Source: an uncultured Kordiimonas sp. (GTDB taxonomy: Bacteria; Pseudomonadota; Alphaproteobacteria; Sphingomonadales; Kordiimonadaceae). Taken from it: a stretch of 64,000 nucleotides of DNA. Location of the stretch: positions 310,001-374,000 of the forward strand of contig CANLMI010000003.1 in the NCBI GenBank assembly GCA_947492375.1, written 5' to 3'. Shown here one piece after another: positions 27,084 to 35,783 of this stretch. Each line of letters starts with the position of its first letter. Positions within the stretch are counted from its first letter, which is position 1. The notes beneath the pieces are model-generated. The model saw only the letters and a program-made list of their open reading frames with translations. It did no database searches and was not told the origin of the DNA. A program made the translations under genes and the position numbers.

Positions 27084-29504
27084 ATGTTTAAAAGCTATTT
27101 TGTTGCATCGTTTAAGTTATGGCGAAGAAACTGGGCAGGCTTTGCTATTGCTTTTTTTGGGCTTGCTTTCGCCTTTAGTATAACATTAGTCGTCAGTTTT
27201 TATCTCTATGATAATATCCGTTCGGATAGCTGGGTTCCTGATGGCAACCTTATATACCGCCTGAATACGGAATCGCTCTATAACGGCCAACCGCTTTTCT
27301 CAACCTCTGCACGCAGCCACGGGCCTCTTGCAGAATATATTCCTGATTTATTTGAGGAAATTGAAAGTGCTGAACGGCTGTATCAAGTGGACGTGACAGC
27401 AAATTTTAACGACGTAGCAGAAGCACAGCAGTTTACTTATGTGGATAAGGGTTTTTTTGATTTATTTCCTGTTGTCACGGTTGACGGTAATATATCTGCG
27501 GCTATGGCTGCACCACATGGCTTGGTTTTAACAAAGTCGGCAGCTTTTCGCATTTACGGCGATGATATTTCAAGTGCGATTGGTTCGGTTTTAGCGATTG
27601 AGCTTGAAGGTAAATCCCTTGATTATACGATTAGAGCGGTTATTGAAGATTTGCCTTCAAATACGATGCTTAAGTATAGTTTTATTACGCTTTTTCATGC
27701 CGCAGATCTGCCGAATGCAAATGCGGCATGGCCGCAGGTTTATACATTTGTAAAAACCAAACGCGATTTATCCGAGGTGCGGCGGCTCGGTTTATCAAAA
27801 GATATTAATCAAAAACTGCAATCACATATCCCGCCTAGCAAGCAGTTAGAGTTTACTTTATCAATTGAATCTATCCTTGGGGCACAGTTTTTTAGTGAGG
27901 CGGCTAGCGGTCTGAAAAATGGTGTTAATAAGGAGTATGCTTATATTTTTGCCGGCGTTGCAGGCTTAATGCTGATAACGGTAGCCTTAAATTATATAAA
28001 TGTTATGACGGCGATTAATGTGCTTCGCGGCAAAGAAATCGCTATTCGTAGGATTGCGGGCGCCAGTAGAAAAGGGCTGTTGTTCCTGTTTGTTTTTGAA
28101 GGGCTCTTCATATCAGTTTTAGCTTTCATCATAGCGTTTTTAATCGCCTTTGATCTTGCGGCAAGTTTTGAAAATATTTTGCAGGCAAAGATTGCTATTA
28201 TAGGGGATGGGCGCTGGATACCGTTTTCTGTTATTGGCCTGTTGGTCATTTTTATTGGTTGCGGCACAGCGATCTTTCCAGCGCTTAAATTGCTCAGCAC
28301 TCGCCCAGAAGCAATGCTGCGAGCCAGTCAGGGCACTGTTGTAGGTGGGCGTGGTAGAAGCCGCCAGATATTGGTTACAATGCAGACACTTGTTATGATG
28401 GTTACAGTTCTTGGTGCCTATCAGGTTTTGTATCAGGTAAATCATCTGGTTTCTTACGACCGAGGTTTTACCGTTGATAATCTGTTGACGATTGAGCCGC
28501 CAGGGAAAGAAAATAAAACGCTTTTTCGAACCGGATTTCGTGAACGTGTGAAAAACATGGAAAGTGTTAAAGCAACGAGCTTCGCGCGCTCTGTACCCTT
28601 TGATAATAGAACATTCATTATACCATTTGCTCATATTGAAACAGGTGAATTGGATAATATCCCGGCATCAACGGTAGGGCTGGAGTATTTTGACTTGTTG
28701 AATGTTTCGCTAATTGCCAAGCTTGAAGAAGACTGGAGCGTGATCGAGCGGCCTGTCGCAATCAATGAATATACGGCAAAAAAGCTTGGCTTTGCTGATA
28801 GTAATAGTGCGATTGGCCGATCAATATTCAGACGAGTGAATTACGATGACGGCCGTGAAAAAGATAGCGAGTATAAAATTGTTGCTATCGTACCGGACCT
28901 TGAAGAGGGAATTGGCGGGGAAATGCGTAAGCGCGTCTATGAGCTTTCAGGGTCAGAGGTGTATGAGGATGTTCGGTTGCTGGTTCAGGTTCAGGAAACA
29001 TTCGATAGCAATCCTGTTGAGGCTTTTGAAACAATATGGCGTGACATGTTTCCCGGTAAAGCTTTTAAGTCTGTTTGGCTGAATGATACCCTAGAAGAAA
29101 CATATGCAATCGATAAAGCACTTGGTGAAGCGATTATCATTGTTGGGGTGATTGCTTTGGTATTAGCAAGCGCTGGGCTTTATGGTATGGCAAGTCATTG
29201 GCTGATCACTCGGCGGCGTGAGCTTGCACTCAGGAGTGTTATGGGTGCCAGTAAAGCACGCATTATAAGCTTGGCTTTTGGTAAGATGGTATTACCTGTT
29301 TTAATCGGTGGCATTCTCGCTATCGTTATATTTATTTATATCGCGGGTCTATGGTTAGAGGGTTATAGCAATAAAGCCCCGTTATCATTTTGGGCTTATT
29401 GGGCGGCATTCGTCAGCTTATTGGTTTATGCAGCAATGATTTTAGTTGGTCATATAACAGTTGCCCTGCGGGAACGCCCTGCAAAAGTATTGTATCATGA
29501 ATGA
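27084..29504 (+). CDS. MacB/FtsX-type ABC transporter permease (orphan)
   Basis: An 806-residue permease with two MacB-type periplasmic core regions and two FtsX domains. Transmembrane segments lie at about 20-45, three at 285-415, one near 430 and three at 690-795. The first FtsX domain contains GKEIAIRRIAGASRKGLLFLFVFEG and the second RRELALRSVMGASKARIISLAFG. No ATPase gene is nearby, so it must pair with an ATPase encoded elsewhere. The start could be the ATG used here or a GTG three bases earlier. It is a paralogue of the gene at 40914-43346. Confidence 0.9.
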   Translation: MFKSYFVASFKLWRRNWAGFAIAFFGLAFAFSITLVVSFYLYDNIRSDSWVPDGNLIYRLNTESLYNGQPLFSTSARSHGPLAEYIPDLFEEIESAERLYQVDVTANFNDVAEAQQFTYVDKGFFDLFPVVTVDGNISAAMAAPHGLVLTKSAAFRIYGDDISSAIGSVLAIELEGKSLDYTIRAVIEDLPSNTMLKYSFITLFHAADLPNANAAWPQVYTFVKTKRDLSEVRRLGLSKDINQKLQSHIPPSKQLEFTLSIESILGAQFFSEAASGLKNGVNKEYAYIFAGVAGLMLITVALNYINVMTAINVLRGKEIAIRRIAGASRKGLLFLFVFEGLFISVLAFIIAFLIAFDLAASFENILQAKIAIIGDGRWIPFSVIGLLVIFIGCGTAIFPALKLLSTRPEAMLRASQGTVVGGRGRSRQILVTMQTLVMMVTVLGAYQVLYQVNHLVSYDRGFTVDNLLTIEPPGKENKTLFRTGFRERVKNMESVKATSFARSVPFDNRTFIIPFAHIETGELDNIPASTVGLEYFDLLNVSLIAKLEEDWSVIERPVAINEYTAKKLGFADSNSAIGRSIFRRVNYDDGREKDSEYKIVAIVPDLEEGIGGEMRKRVYELSGSEVYEDVRLLVQVQETFDSNPVEAFETIWRDMFPGKAFKSVWLNDTLEETYAIDKALGEAIIIVGVIALVLASAGLYGMASHWLITRRRELALRSVMGASKARIISLAFGKMVLPVLIGGILAIVIFIYIAGLWLEGYSNKAPLSFWAYWAAFVSLLVYAAMILVGHITVALRERPAKVLYHE

Positions 29505-29609
29505 AGGGTAGCTGCGTCTATTTACTATTCTGATTACTTAAAAATTAAGAAAAATTTAATCTTTATTAACCATTACAACCTATAATTTCTCTCGTTTTAA
29601 TTATAAGAA

Positions 29610-30119
29610 ATGATTTTTATGGGGTCAAATCAGTCTTATCATGTGAGTAGTGCTTATGTGGATATCGATGATGAGCCACTGTATTGCATCACTTATATGA
29701 GCGATTATTGCGGTTCAGAAATAAAAGCTGATCTCGCGCATATCTTATCAAGCTCACGAAAAAATAATAACAAGAGGGCCATATCAGGCATTCTTCTTGT
29801 CGACAATCATGTGTTTATGCAGGTTCTGGAAGGGCCAAAGTCTTTGGTTACTGGGTGTTTTGAGCAAATCACTCAAGACTGCCGGCATCAAAATGTGCTG
29901 TGTGTGAGAGAAGAGTTGATTAGTATTCGAACCTTTGCCGATTGGAGTATGGCATTTGCTTCGGTGCATGACCTTGGCAGTTTTCAGCAAGAGAGTTTTA
30001 CTCAGTTGCGAGACTTGATTGTCTGCCCGCCTTCGGAAGAGATATATAAAGATCAAAGACTTAGTTTTCTTGTTAGAAATTTTTTTAGTACGGTTGCTGT
30101 ACCTGTTGTTTCAGTCTAA
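29610..30119 (+). CDS. BLUF-domain blue-light photoreceptor, copy 1
   Basis: A 169-residue protein consisting of one BLUF domain and a short helical C-terminus. The flavin-site residues are all visible: Tyr29 in CITYMS, Asn53 in KNNNKRAISG, Gln71 in FMQVLEG, and the Trp and Met of FADWSMAF. In known BLUF proteins the Tyr-Gln pair drives the light-induced hydrogen-bond switch around FAD. It has no fused effector domain, so it must act through a partner. It is the first of three consecutive BLUF genes on the same strand. Confidence 0.93.
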   Translation: MIFMGSNQSYHVSSAYVDIDDEPLYCITYMSDYCGSEIKADLAHILSSSRKNNNKRAISGILLVDNHVFMQVLEGPKSLVTGCFEQITQDCRHQNVLCVREELISIRTFADWSMAFASVHDLGSFQQESFTQLRDLIVCPPSEEIYKDQRLSFLVRNFFSTVAVPVVSV

Positions 30120-30206
30120 TATAAGCCTTGTTATTAGAAGTATTTCCCTATTTAGTTGAAAAATTCGACTAAGTTTAACCTTTAACACAATTTAAGGTAT
30201 CGGCAA

Positions 30207-30704
30207 TTGAACGGCGAAATAATAGATTTGGCAGAGCATCGTGCCCTCAGACATACTGAGGATCTATATTGTATAACCTATATTAGTTATTATATCGGCC
30301 CATCGATCGATCGCGATTTATCTGATATATTAAAAACAGCCCGCGAATTTAATAAAAAAAATGATATCACAGGTTTGCTTCTTGCGAACAAGGGTATTTT
30401 TATGCAGGTTCTTGAGGGGGCGAAAGCAACAGTACAGAGTTGCTACACTCAAATACAACAGGATGTGCGTCATAAAGGGCTGCAAATTCTTAGGTCAGAA
30501 GCTGTACAGAAACGATCGTTTGCCTCTTGGGATATGGCGTATGTTCCCTTTAATGCCCTTGATGACAGCCAGCAGGAAGGGTTTATTCACCTTGCTGACT
30601 GTGTGGCGAATAATCGGTTTGGTGATCTTAAGGCCGATAAAAAGACTGATTTATATGTCAATAGCTTCTTTGCCAGTATAACGCCAGCAAATACAGCGCC
30701 GTAA
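30207..30704 (+). CDS. BLUF-domain blue-light photoreceptor, copy 2
   Basis: A 165-residue single-domain BLUF protein. The conserved residues are present: Tyr25 in CITYIS, Asn49 in FNKKNDITG, Gln67 in FMQVLEG, and Trp and Met in FASWDMAY. The reported start is a TTG with AAGG nine bases upstream; no ATG fits better, so the exact N-terminus is uncertain. It lies 88 bases after copy 1 and resembles it closely, indicating local duplication. Confidence 0.9.
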   Translation: MNGEIIDLAEHRALRHTEDLYCITYISYYIGPSIDRDLSDILKTAREFNKKNDITGLLLANKGIFMQVLEGAKATVQSCYTQIQQDVRHKGLQILRSEAVQKRSFASWDMAYVPFNALDDSQQEGFIHLADCVANNRFGDLKADKKTDLYVNSFFASITPANTAP

Positions 30705-30977
30705 ATGGCTACTCTGGGCCTGCATATGGTTGCTCTAATATCGTACCTTTTTTTCAGATATAGGTAAGAAAATCTGGGTGTGTTATGGCAACTATTATGC
30801 TGTAAATATCCAGAGGTATGAAGTCCGTGCTATATTTTTCGAATGTAAACTGTTAAGTTTCTTAAGGGTTCGTTAAGTTCTTTTGTTTAAACAATAATTT
30901 GCCTTATTGAATTTGAGCGTGGGGTCGTTCATAAGTGCCAATTGAGAAACGACATAGTTATATGTGTGAGGTACTGA

Positions 30978-31430
30978 GTGCTCTACCGGCTTGTATATTT
31001 AAGCTCGTATATCGGTGTGGCAACCGAAGATAGCTTGAAAGAAATCTTTACGGTTGCATCGCGGAATAATGCCCGTGATGAAATCAGCGGATTTCTGATT
31101 TTTTATGAAGGTAACTTCTTTCAAATTATTGAAGGCGAAGCAGATCAGATAAATGCCTGCTATAAACGCATTGAAGCTGATCGAAGGCACCGCCTGCCGA
31201 CGCGCTTGAGTGTTCAGGAAGTAACAGAGCGCGCGTTTAAAGATTGGGAAGCGCTGTTTTATCTCGATAATCCAAACGACCCGCTTAAGGTTGGCAGTCA
31301 AAGCGATGAAAGTAAACGAATTCGCTTACATGATATTTTAATGGCTGCGGAAGACAATTCGCTGTCTGATGACCCGACACTGAATGTGTTTGTGAAAAAC
31401 TTCCTCTATTCCTTCAGAGATTTGCGGTAA
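30978..31430 (+). CDS. BLUF-domain blue-light photoreceptor, copy 3 (variant)
   Basis: A 150-residue BLUF protein that begins at the domain itself. It keeps Tyr7 (RLVYLS), Asn31 (NNARDEISG) and Gln49 (FFQIIEG), but where other BLUF domains read W-x-M after the fifth strand it reads FKDWEALFY, so the usual Met is an Ala. The position of this Met and Trp tunes the photocycle, so the signalling state may differ. The GTG start has GAGG six bases upstream. It lies 273 bases after copy 2 and is more divergent. Confidence 0.9.
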   Translation: MLYRLVYLSSYIGVATEDSLKEIFTVASRNNARDEISGFLIFYEGNFFQIIEGEADQINACYKRIEADRRHRLPTRLSVQEVTERAFKDWEALFYLDNPNDPLKVGSQSDESKRIRLHDILMAAEDNSLSDDPTLNVFVKNFLYSFRDLR

Positions 31431-31451
31431 TTTGGCTTATTATTATCTGAT

Positions 31452-32471
31452 TTAGCTAAAAAAGCGATCAACGATATCTATCGTGGCGTTAATCGCGCTT
31501 TCATCCACGTCAAGGTGCGTTACCAGGCGTACATTCCCATAAAAGCCAACTGTGCCGACACCATTACTATTCAAATGCTTCATAAAGGCGTCTGATATCT
31601 CGGCAACAGGGTTAATAATCACGATATTTGTGTGGCAACTAACCAGCTCGATCTGGTCGTGCTTTGTAAAGGCATCACCCAGCCGTTTTGCATGCAGATG
31701 ATCGTCTTGCAGGCGGTTGATATTATGCTCAAGTGCATAAAGGCCAGCCGCTGCCAGTATTCCGGCTTGTCGCATCCCGCCGCCCAGCATTTTACGAACA
31801 CGGCGCGCACGTTCGATTAATTCCTTTTCACCAACAAGTACCGAGCCCACCGGCGCGCCGAGCCCCTTTGAAAGGCAAATCGATATTGTGTCAAAAGGTG
31901 CCGCGACCGCGCTAATATCTTGCTTTAGGGCGGCGGCGGCATTAAACCCCCGAGCGCCGTCTAGGTGGGTGTTTAAATTATGATCACGCGCAGTATCGGT
32001 TGCGGCTTTCATATAATCGATCGTTAGTGGCTGGCCTGCAATAGTGTTTTCCAGCGCCAACAGCTTTGTCATTGCCATATGGGGGTCATCGGGTTTGATC
32101 GCGGCTTTGATTTTCTCTAGCGGAATGGTGCCATCCGCCTCGTTCGGGATCGGGCAGGGTTGAATACTGCCAAGCACCGCCGCGCCGCCTGCTTCCCACA
32201 AATAACAGTGGGCATTCGCGCCTGATATATATTCTTCGCCGCGTCCGCAGTGCGCCATTAGGGCCGTCAGGTTGGACTGTGTTCCTGATGGAACAAACAT
32301 CGCGGTATCTTTGCTGAGCATTTCCGCCGCAATCGCTTCCAGCCTTTTAACGCTCGGATCATCACCGAACACATCATCGCCTACGGGCGCGTTCATCATG
32401 GCGGTGCGCATGCCGTCGCATGGCTGTGTTACTGTATCGCTTCGATAATCATACTTGAACGACTGTGACAT
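31452..32471 (-). CDS. ltaE: Threonine aldolase, low-specificity (LtaE type)
   Basis: A 339-residue PLP enzyme of the threonine aldolase family, splitting L-threonine or L-allo-threonine into glycine and acetaldehyde. It shows YDYRSDTVTQP at the N-terminus, GDDVFGDDPSVKRLE, MFVPSGTQSNLTALMAHC, and the lysine region SICLSKGLGAPVGSVLVG with the Schiff-base Lys. The reported start is ATG 32471, with AAGGGGC upstream, because the open frame further upstream encodes unrelated sequence and overlaps the divergent glycosyltransferase gene. Confidence 0.93.
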   Translation of the reverse strand: MSQSFKYDYRSDTVTQPCDGMRTAMMNAPVGDDVFGDDPSVKRLEAIAAEMLSKDTAMFVPSGTQSNLTALMAHCGRGEEYISGANAHCYLWEAGGAAVLGSIQPCPIPNEADGTIPLEKIKAAIKPDDPHMAMTKLLALENTIAGQPLTIDYMKAATDTARDHNLNTHLDGARGFNAAAALKQDISAVAAPFDTISICLSKGLGAPVGSVLVGEKELIERARRVRKMLGGGMRQAGILAAAGLYALEHNINRLQDDHLHAKRLGDAFTKHDQIELVSCHTNIVIINPVAEISDAFMKHLNSNGVGTVGFYGNVRLVTHLDVDESAINATIDIVDRFFS

Positions 32472-32654
32472 GTGCTGTTTAGCCCCTTGATATAACGGCA
32501 TATGCCGTGCTTCCCATCTATATTTCATATAGGGGGAGCGCATTGCTGTGGTAAAGTAAAAACCATAACAGGTTGTTGTATTTTTTCTGTTTTGAGTGTT
32601 AGGTGTGCATGAAAGTTTGGGGATATACGCGCAAGGTATATATGGGAGGCATGA

Positions 32655-33659
32655 TTGAACCTGACCGACTTTGATATTGCTGTGTTGATCCCATGTTTTA
32701 ATGAGGCACCGTCTATCGATAAGGTGGTTCGGGATATGCGGGCATCGCTGCCGCATGCCACTATTTACGTTTATGATAATAATTCAACCGATGATACAGC
32801 CACAATTGCAGCGGCGGCGGGTGCCACCGTGCGCCGTGAGCCTATGCAGGGCAAGGGGCATGTTATCCGCCGGATGTTCAGCGATATTGAGGCTGATATA
32901 TACCTGATGATCGACGGTGATGACACGTATGACGCGGCAGCAGCCCCTAAACTGGTGCATACGTTAATCACAGGATCGCTTGATATGGTAACAGGCCGCC
33001 GCATTGAGGTGGGCTTGGGCGCCTATCGGCGGGGCCACAGAACAGGGAACCGAATGTTAACGGCGCTTGTCACCCGTATTTTCGGGGAACGCACCAAGGA
33101 TATGCTATCAGGATACCGGGTGTTTTCCCGCCGGTTTGTCAAAAGCTTTCCGGCGCTTTCCATGGGCTTTGAGGTCGAAACCGAAATCACCGTGCATGCC
33201 TTGGAACTTGACCTGCCGGTCAGGGATGTGCCTGTAAACTATTCCGAGCGCCCTGATGGATCAATGAGCAAATTAAATACTTACCGGGACGGTGCGCGCA
33301 TTATCCGCATGATTTTTAAATTGATCCGGGAGGGGCGCCCCCTTGCGTTTTTCAGTGCTGTCAGTTTTTTGCTGATCATGCTTGCCAGTATTTTGATCTA
33401 TCCGGTGATTGTGGAATATCTGGCGACAGGGCTGGTGCCAAGGTTCCCAACCGCCGTGTTATCTGCCGCGATTGTGCTTACCGCACTCATCAGCCTCGTC
33501 AGCGGGTTTGTGCTGGACGCAATCACCAAAAAACGGCGTGAGATGAAGCGGCTTGCCTACCTTGCCTTGCCGGGGCTGCGACCTGACCTAAAGATCGGCA
33601 ATGGGGCAGGTGGGCGCGGCGCTGATAAGGGCGAAACGCATGACATCAATGACGATTAA
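32655..33659 (+). CDS. Glycosyltransferase family 2 with membrane C-terminus
   Basis: A 334-residue GT2 enzyme similar to dolichol-phosphate mannosyltransferase-like proteins. The GT-A core holds IAVLIPCFNEAPSIDKVV, the YDNNSTDDTA loop and the metal-binding MIDGDDTYDA. FEVETEITVHALE follows, and two hydrophobic segments lie at about 232-258 and 268-295. It probably makes a polyprenyl-linked sugar or moves sugar to an envelope lipid. The start is a TTG with GGGAGG five bases upstream; the nearby ATG is out of frame. It overlaps the following GtrA gene. Confidence 0.9.
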   Translation: MNLTDFDIAVLIPCFNEAPSIDKVVRDMRASLPHATIYVYDNNSTDDTATIAAAAGATVRREPMQGKGHVIRRMFSDIEADIYLMIDGDDTYDAAAAPKLVHTLITGSLDMVTGRRIEVGLGAYRRGHRTGNRMLTALVTRIFGERTKDMLSGYRVFSRRFVKSFPALSMGFEVETEITVHALELDLPVRDVPVNYSERPDGSMSKLNTYRDGARIIRMIFKLIREGRPLAFFSAVSFLLIMLASILIYPVIVEYLATGLVPRFPTAVLSAAIVLTALISLVSGFVLDAITKKRREMKRLAYLALPGLRPDLKIGNGAGGRGADKGETHDINDD

Positions 33660-34083
33660 TCCTGCCCTGCGCGAGTTTCTGCGCTATTGCATTGTTGGCG
33701 GTGTTGGCTTTGTTGTCGACGGCGGGCTTCTTTGGTGGTTAACCGCGGGCGGCGCAGCTAGCGGCGATACGGTTAATAGTGATACAGTGAGCGGGTTCGA
33801 TCCCTATCTCGCGCGGCTGATTTCCTTCCCAATTGCTGTAACGGCTACATGGATATTACACCGTATCTGGACGTTTGAGCGCGGCAGTGACGCCGCAGCG
33901 AAACGGCAATACGCCGGATATTTCATCCTGCAACTGACCGCGGGCCTTATCAATTACGGGGTTTATGCTGGCGCCGTCAGCCTCTATGGAACCAGTCAAA
34001 TCACCCTGATGTTCGGTTTCACCCTCGGTTCCGCCGTTGGCCTCTCGGTGAACTACACTGGCGCAAAATGGTTGTATCGATAA
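33640..34083 (+). CDS. GtrA family membrane protein
   Basis: A 147-residue four-helix membrane protein with the GtrA pattern: REFLRYCIVGGVGFVVDGGLLWWL at the start, RLISFPIAVTATWILHRIWTF in the middle, and NYTGAKWLYR at the end. GtrA proteins are thought to flip polyprenyl-linked glucose or similar lipids. It overlaps the end of the GT2 gene by 20 bases, so the two form a lipid-sugar transfer pair. Three possible starts exist (33601, 33640, 33649); the middle one follows a GGGC and removes a polar extension. Confidence 0.82.
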   Translation: MTSMTINPALREFLRYCIVGGVGFVVDGGLLWWLTAGGAASGDTVNSDTVSGFDPYLARLISFPIAVTATWILHRIWTFERGSDAAAKRQYAGYFILQLTAGLINYGVYAGAVSLYGTSQITLMFGFTLGSAVGLSVNYTGAKWLYR

Positions 34084-34149
34084 AGCCAATGCGTTTATTG
34101 TGAAGAGCGAGGGGCCAAGGGGCAACAAACGTTTTCACGGGGGGCTGAT

Positions 34150-35666
34150 ATGTCAGGTCAAAATAACGAGCATGATGAAAATTATGACGGCGAATATAAC
34201 GGCAAACCGATTGTGTATGCAGAGGGCCTTCATGATCTGTTCAAGCAAAAGGCTGATCTGACTGGTGAAGATAAAGAACTGCTCGCTGAACATGACCTGC
34301 CACTTGATCTTGATGTTGCAAAAGCGGCGCTTGATGAAATTTCTGTGGTGCCGCTTAACCTCGCCAAAATGGGCGGTCGTATTTGGAACCTGTGGGTTAA
34401 GCTTAACAAATGGCGCTGGCTTATACCTGAAGAGAGCGGCCCTGATACCAAGGTGCGTTTCGTTAATGTTCATGATAATGATTATGAAGCATTAAAAATT
34501 GATTTTAGTATCGGTCAGGTACAGAGCGATGAAGGCCACTATGAAATAGAAGGCGCAAATTTCCAAAGGTTTGTGTTTCCTTTGGTAACCTTTGAAATGG
34601 CGCGCTTTGGCGGTTGGGCAAGCTTCGATGGGGCGCGCTTTGGCGGTTTGGCAGGCTTCAGGGGGGGCGCTTTGGCGGTTTGGCAAACTTCCATGGGGCG
34701 CGCTTTAAAAAGTCTTGCTCATTCAATCGGGTGGTATTTTTCGCTGGCACCCGATTGAATGATACACACTTTAAACGCAATGTTGATTTGTCCAAAGTTT
34801 ATTTTTTACGGGCTATTGATCTGGAAAATGCGAAAATTGAGGGTTATGCCGATTTTGATTATGCGTGGTTCGGTAAAACCGATCAGACGCCATTACCTGA
34901 TGGCTATGAAGGAAATGCGAAGGTGAAAAAGTGGGATGATGATCTACGACGTGCCTATGACAGTATCCCTGTTGTTAATGCCGAAAGCCTGAATGTACCC
35001 AACTTTAAAGGCACTGAGTTTAAATTACCACCAAACCTTGGTTACACAAATATTCCATTGCCGCCTTTGCCTAATATCCCGAAGCCCGCAAAAGACGGCG
35101 AAATTCAAAATGGATGGCAGCATTTCAAGCGGTTTATTGGAATTGATCAGAATTATAGTAAGATAAAAGATAAAGATGCTGCTTCAAAATTTCGCCGTTT
35201 ACAGGAGTTGGCGGCGCTAGGGCACAACCATCATGCCGAGGCCAAGTTTTTTAGGGCTGAATTGCTTGCCCGTCGTGGGCATGAAGTTACGAGCAAGCTG
35301 CGTATAACAGCCATCAACTGTTATGAACTATTCAGTAAATGCGGGTTAAGTTTTTGGAAGCCAATTGCTTGGTGGGCAGTAATGTTTACTCTCTTTGCCT
35401 TGTTGGCATATTTGCCGTTCACTCGGGTGCCTGTTTTTGATGATACTGCAAACATCGGGCATCTATTCAATTATACGCTATCCAATGCGCTTCCGTTCAT
35501 CGGGGTATTCAGGGGCAATGATACAGTTGCGGTGGATGCCTTGTACGGCGGGGCGGCGGGAATACCATTTTGGAATAGTTTCCTCGCCGGTACGCACAAC
35601 CTGATCAGTTCGATCCTGTTGTTCCTCGCGCTGTTGGCGGTTCGGAATTATTTCAAAATGCGCTAA
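34150..35666 (+). pseudogene. Pentapeptide-repeat membrane protein, frameshifted in a G7 tract
   Basis: Two overlapping frames (34150-34758 and 34614-35666) are halves of one protein of about 504 residues. They join in a run of seven Gs at 34661-34667: adjacent repeats read TTC-GAT-GGG-GCG-CGC, whereas here eight bases stand where nine are expected, a one-base deletion. The protein has a soluble N-terminus, a pentapeptide-repeat-like stretch (units such as ARFGG and ASFDG, then ANFHGARFKKSCSFN), and a C-terminal part with several membrane segments (FWKPIAWWAVMFTLFALLAYLPF). The function is unknown. The lesion may be real, phase-variable or a homopolymer error. Confidence 0.8.
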
Positions 35667-35677
35667 AACACATTGTC

Positions 35678-35700
35678 ACCCCGGTACTTGATACCGGGGT
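35678..35700. repeat. Short palindromic repeat-like element (CCCCGG...CCGGGG)
   Basis: A perfect 9-bp stem, ACCCCGGTA/TACCGGGGT with a CTTGA loop, inside the text CATTGTCACCCCGGT...CCGGGGTCCGG. Palindromes beginning with GTCACCCCGG and ending CCGGGGTCC are common dispersed intergenic elements in alphaproteobacteria. It could also act as a terminator for the pentapeptide gene (TTTT follows). Confidence 0.5.
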
Positions 35701-35783
35701 CCGGTTTTCTCGTCTGGTTTTTCGCCTCACTGGATACTGTGGCCGCGCCGCGGTATGGCAGTATGGCAAGGGTAGGTATAAAC

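Noticed and set aside
32472-32756. Upstream extension of the threonine aldolase frame
   Set aside because: It encodes no family similarity, overlaps the divergent glycosyltransferase start, and the ATG at 32471 has a ribosome-binding site.
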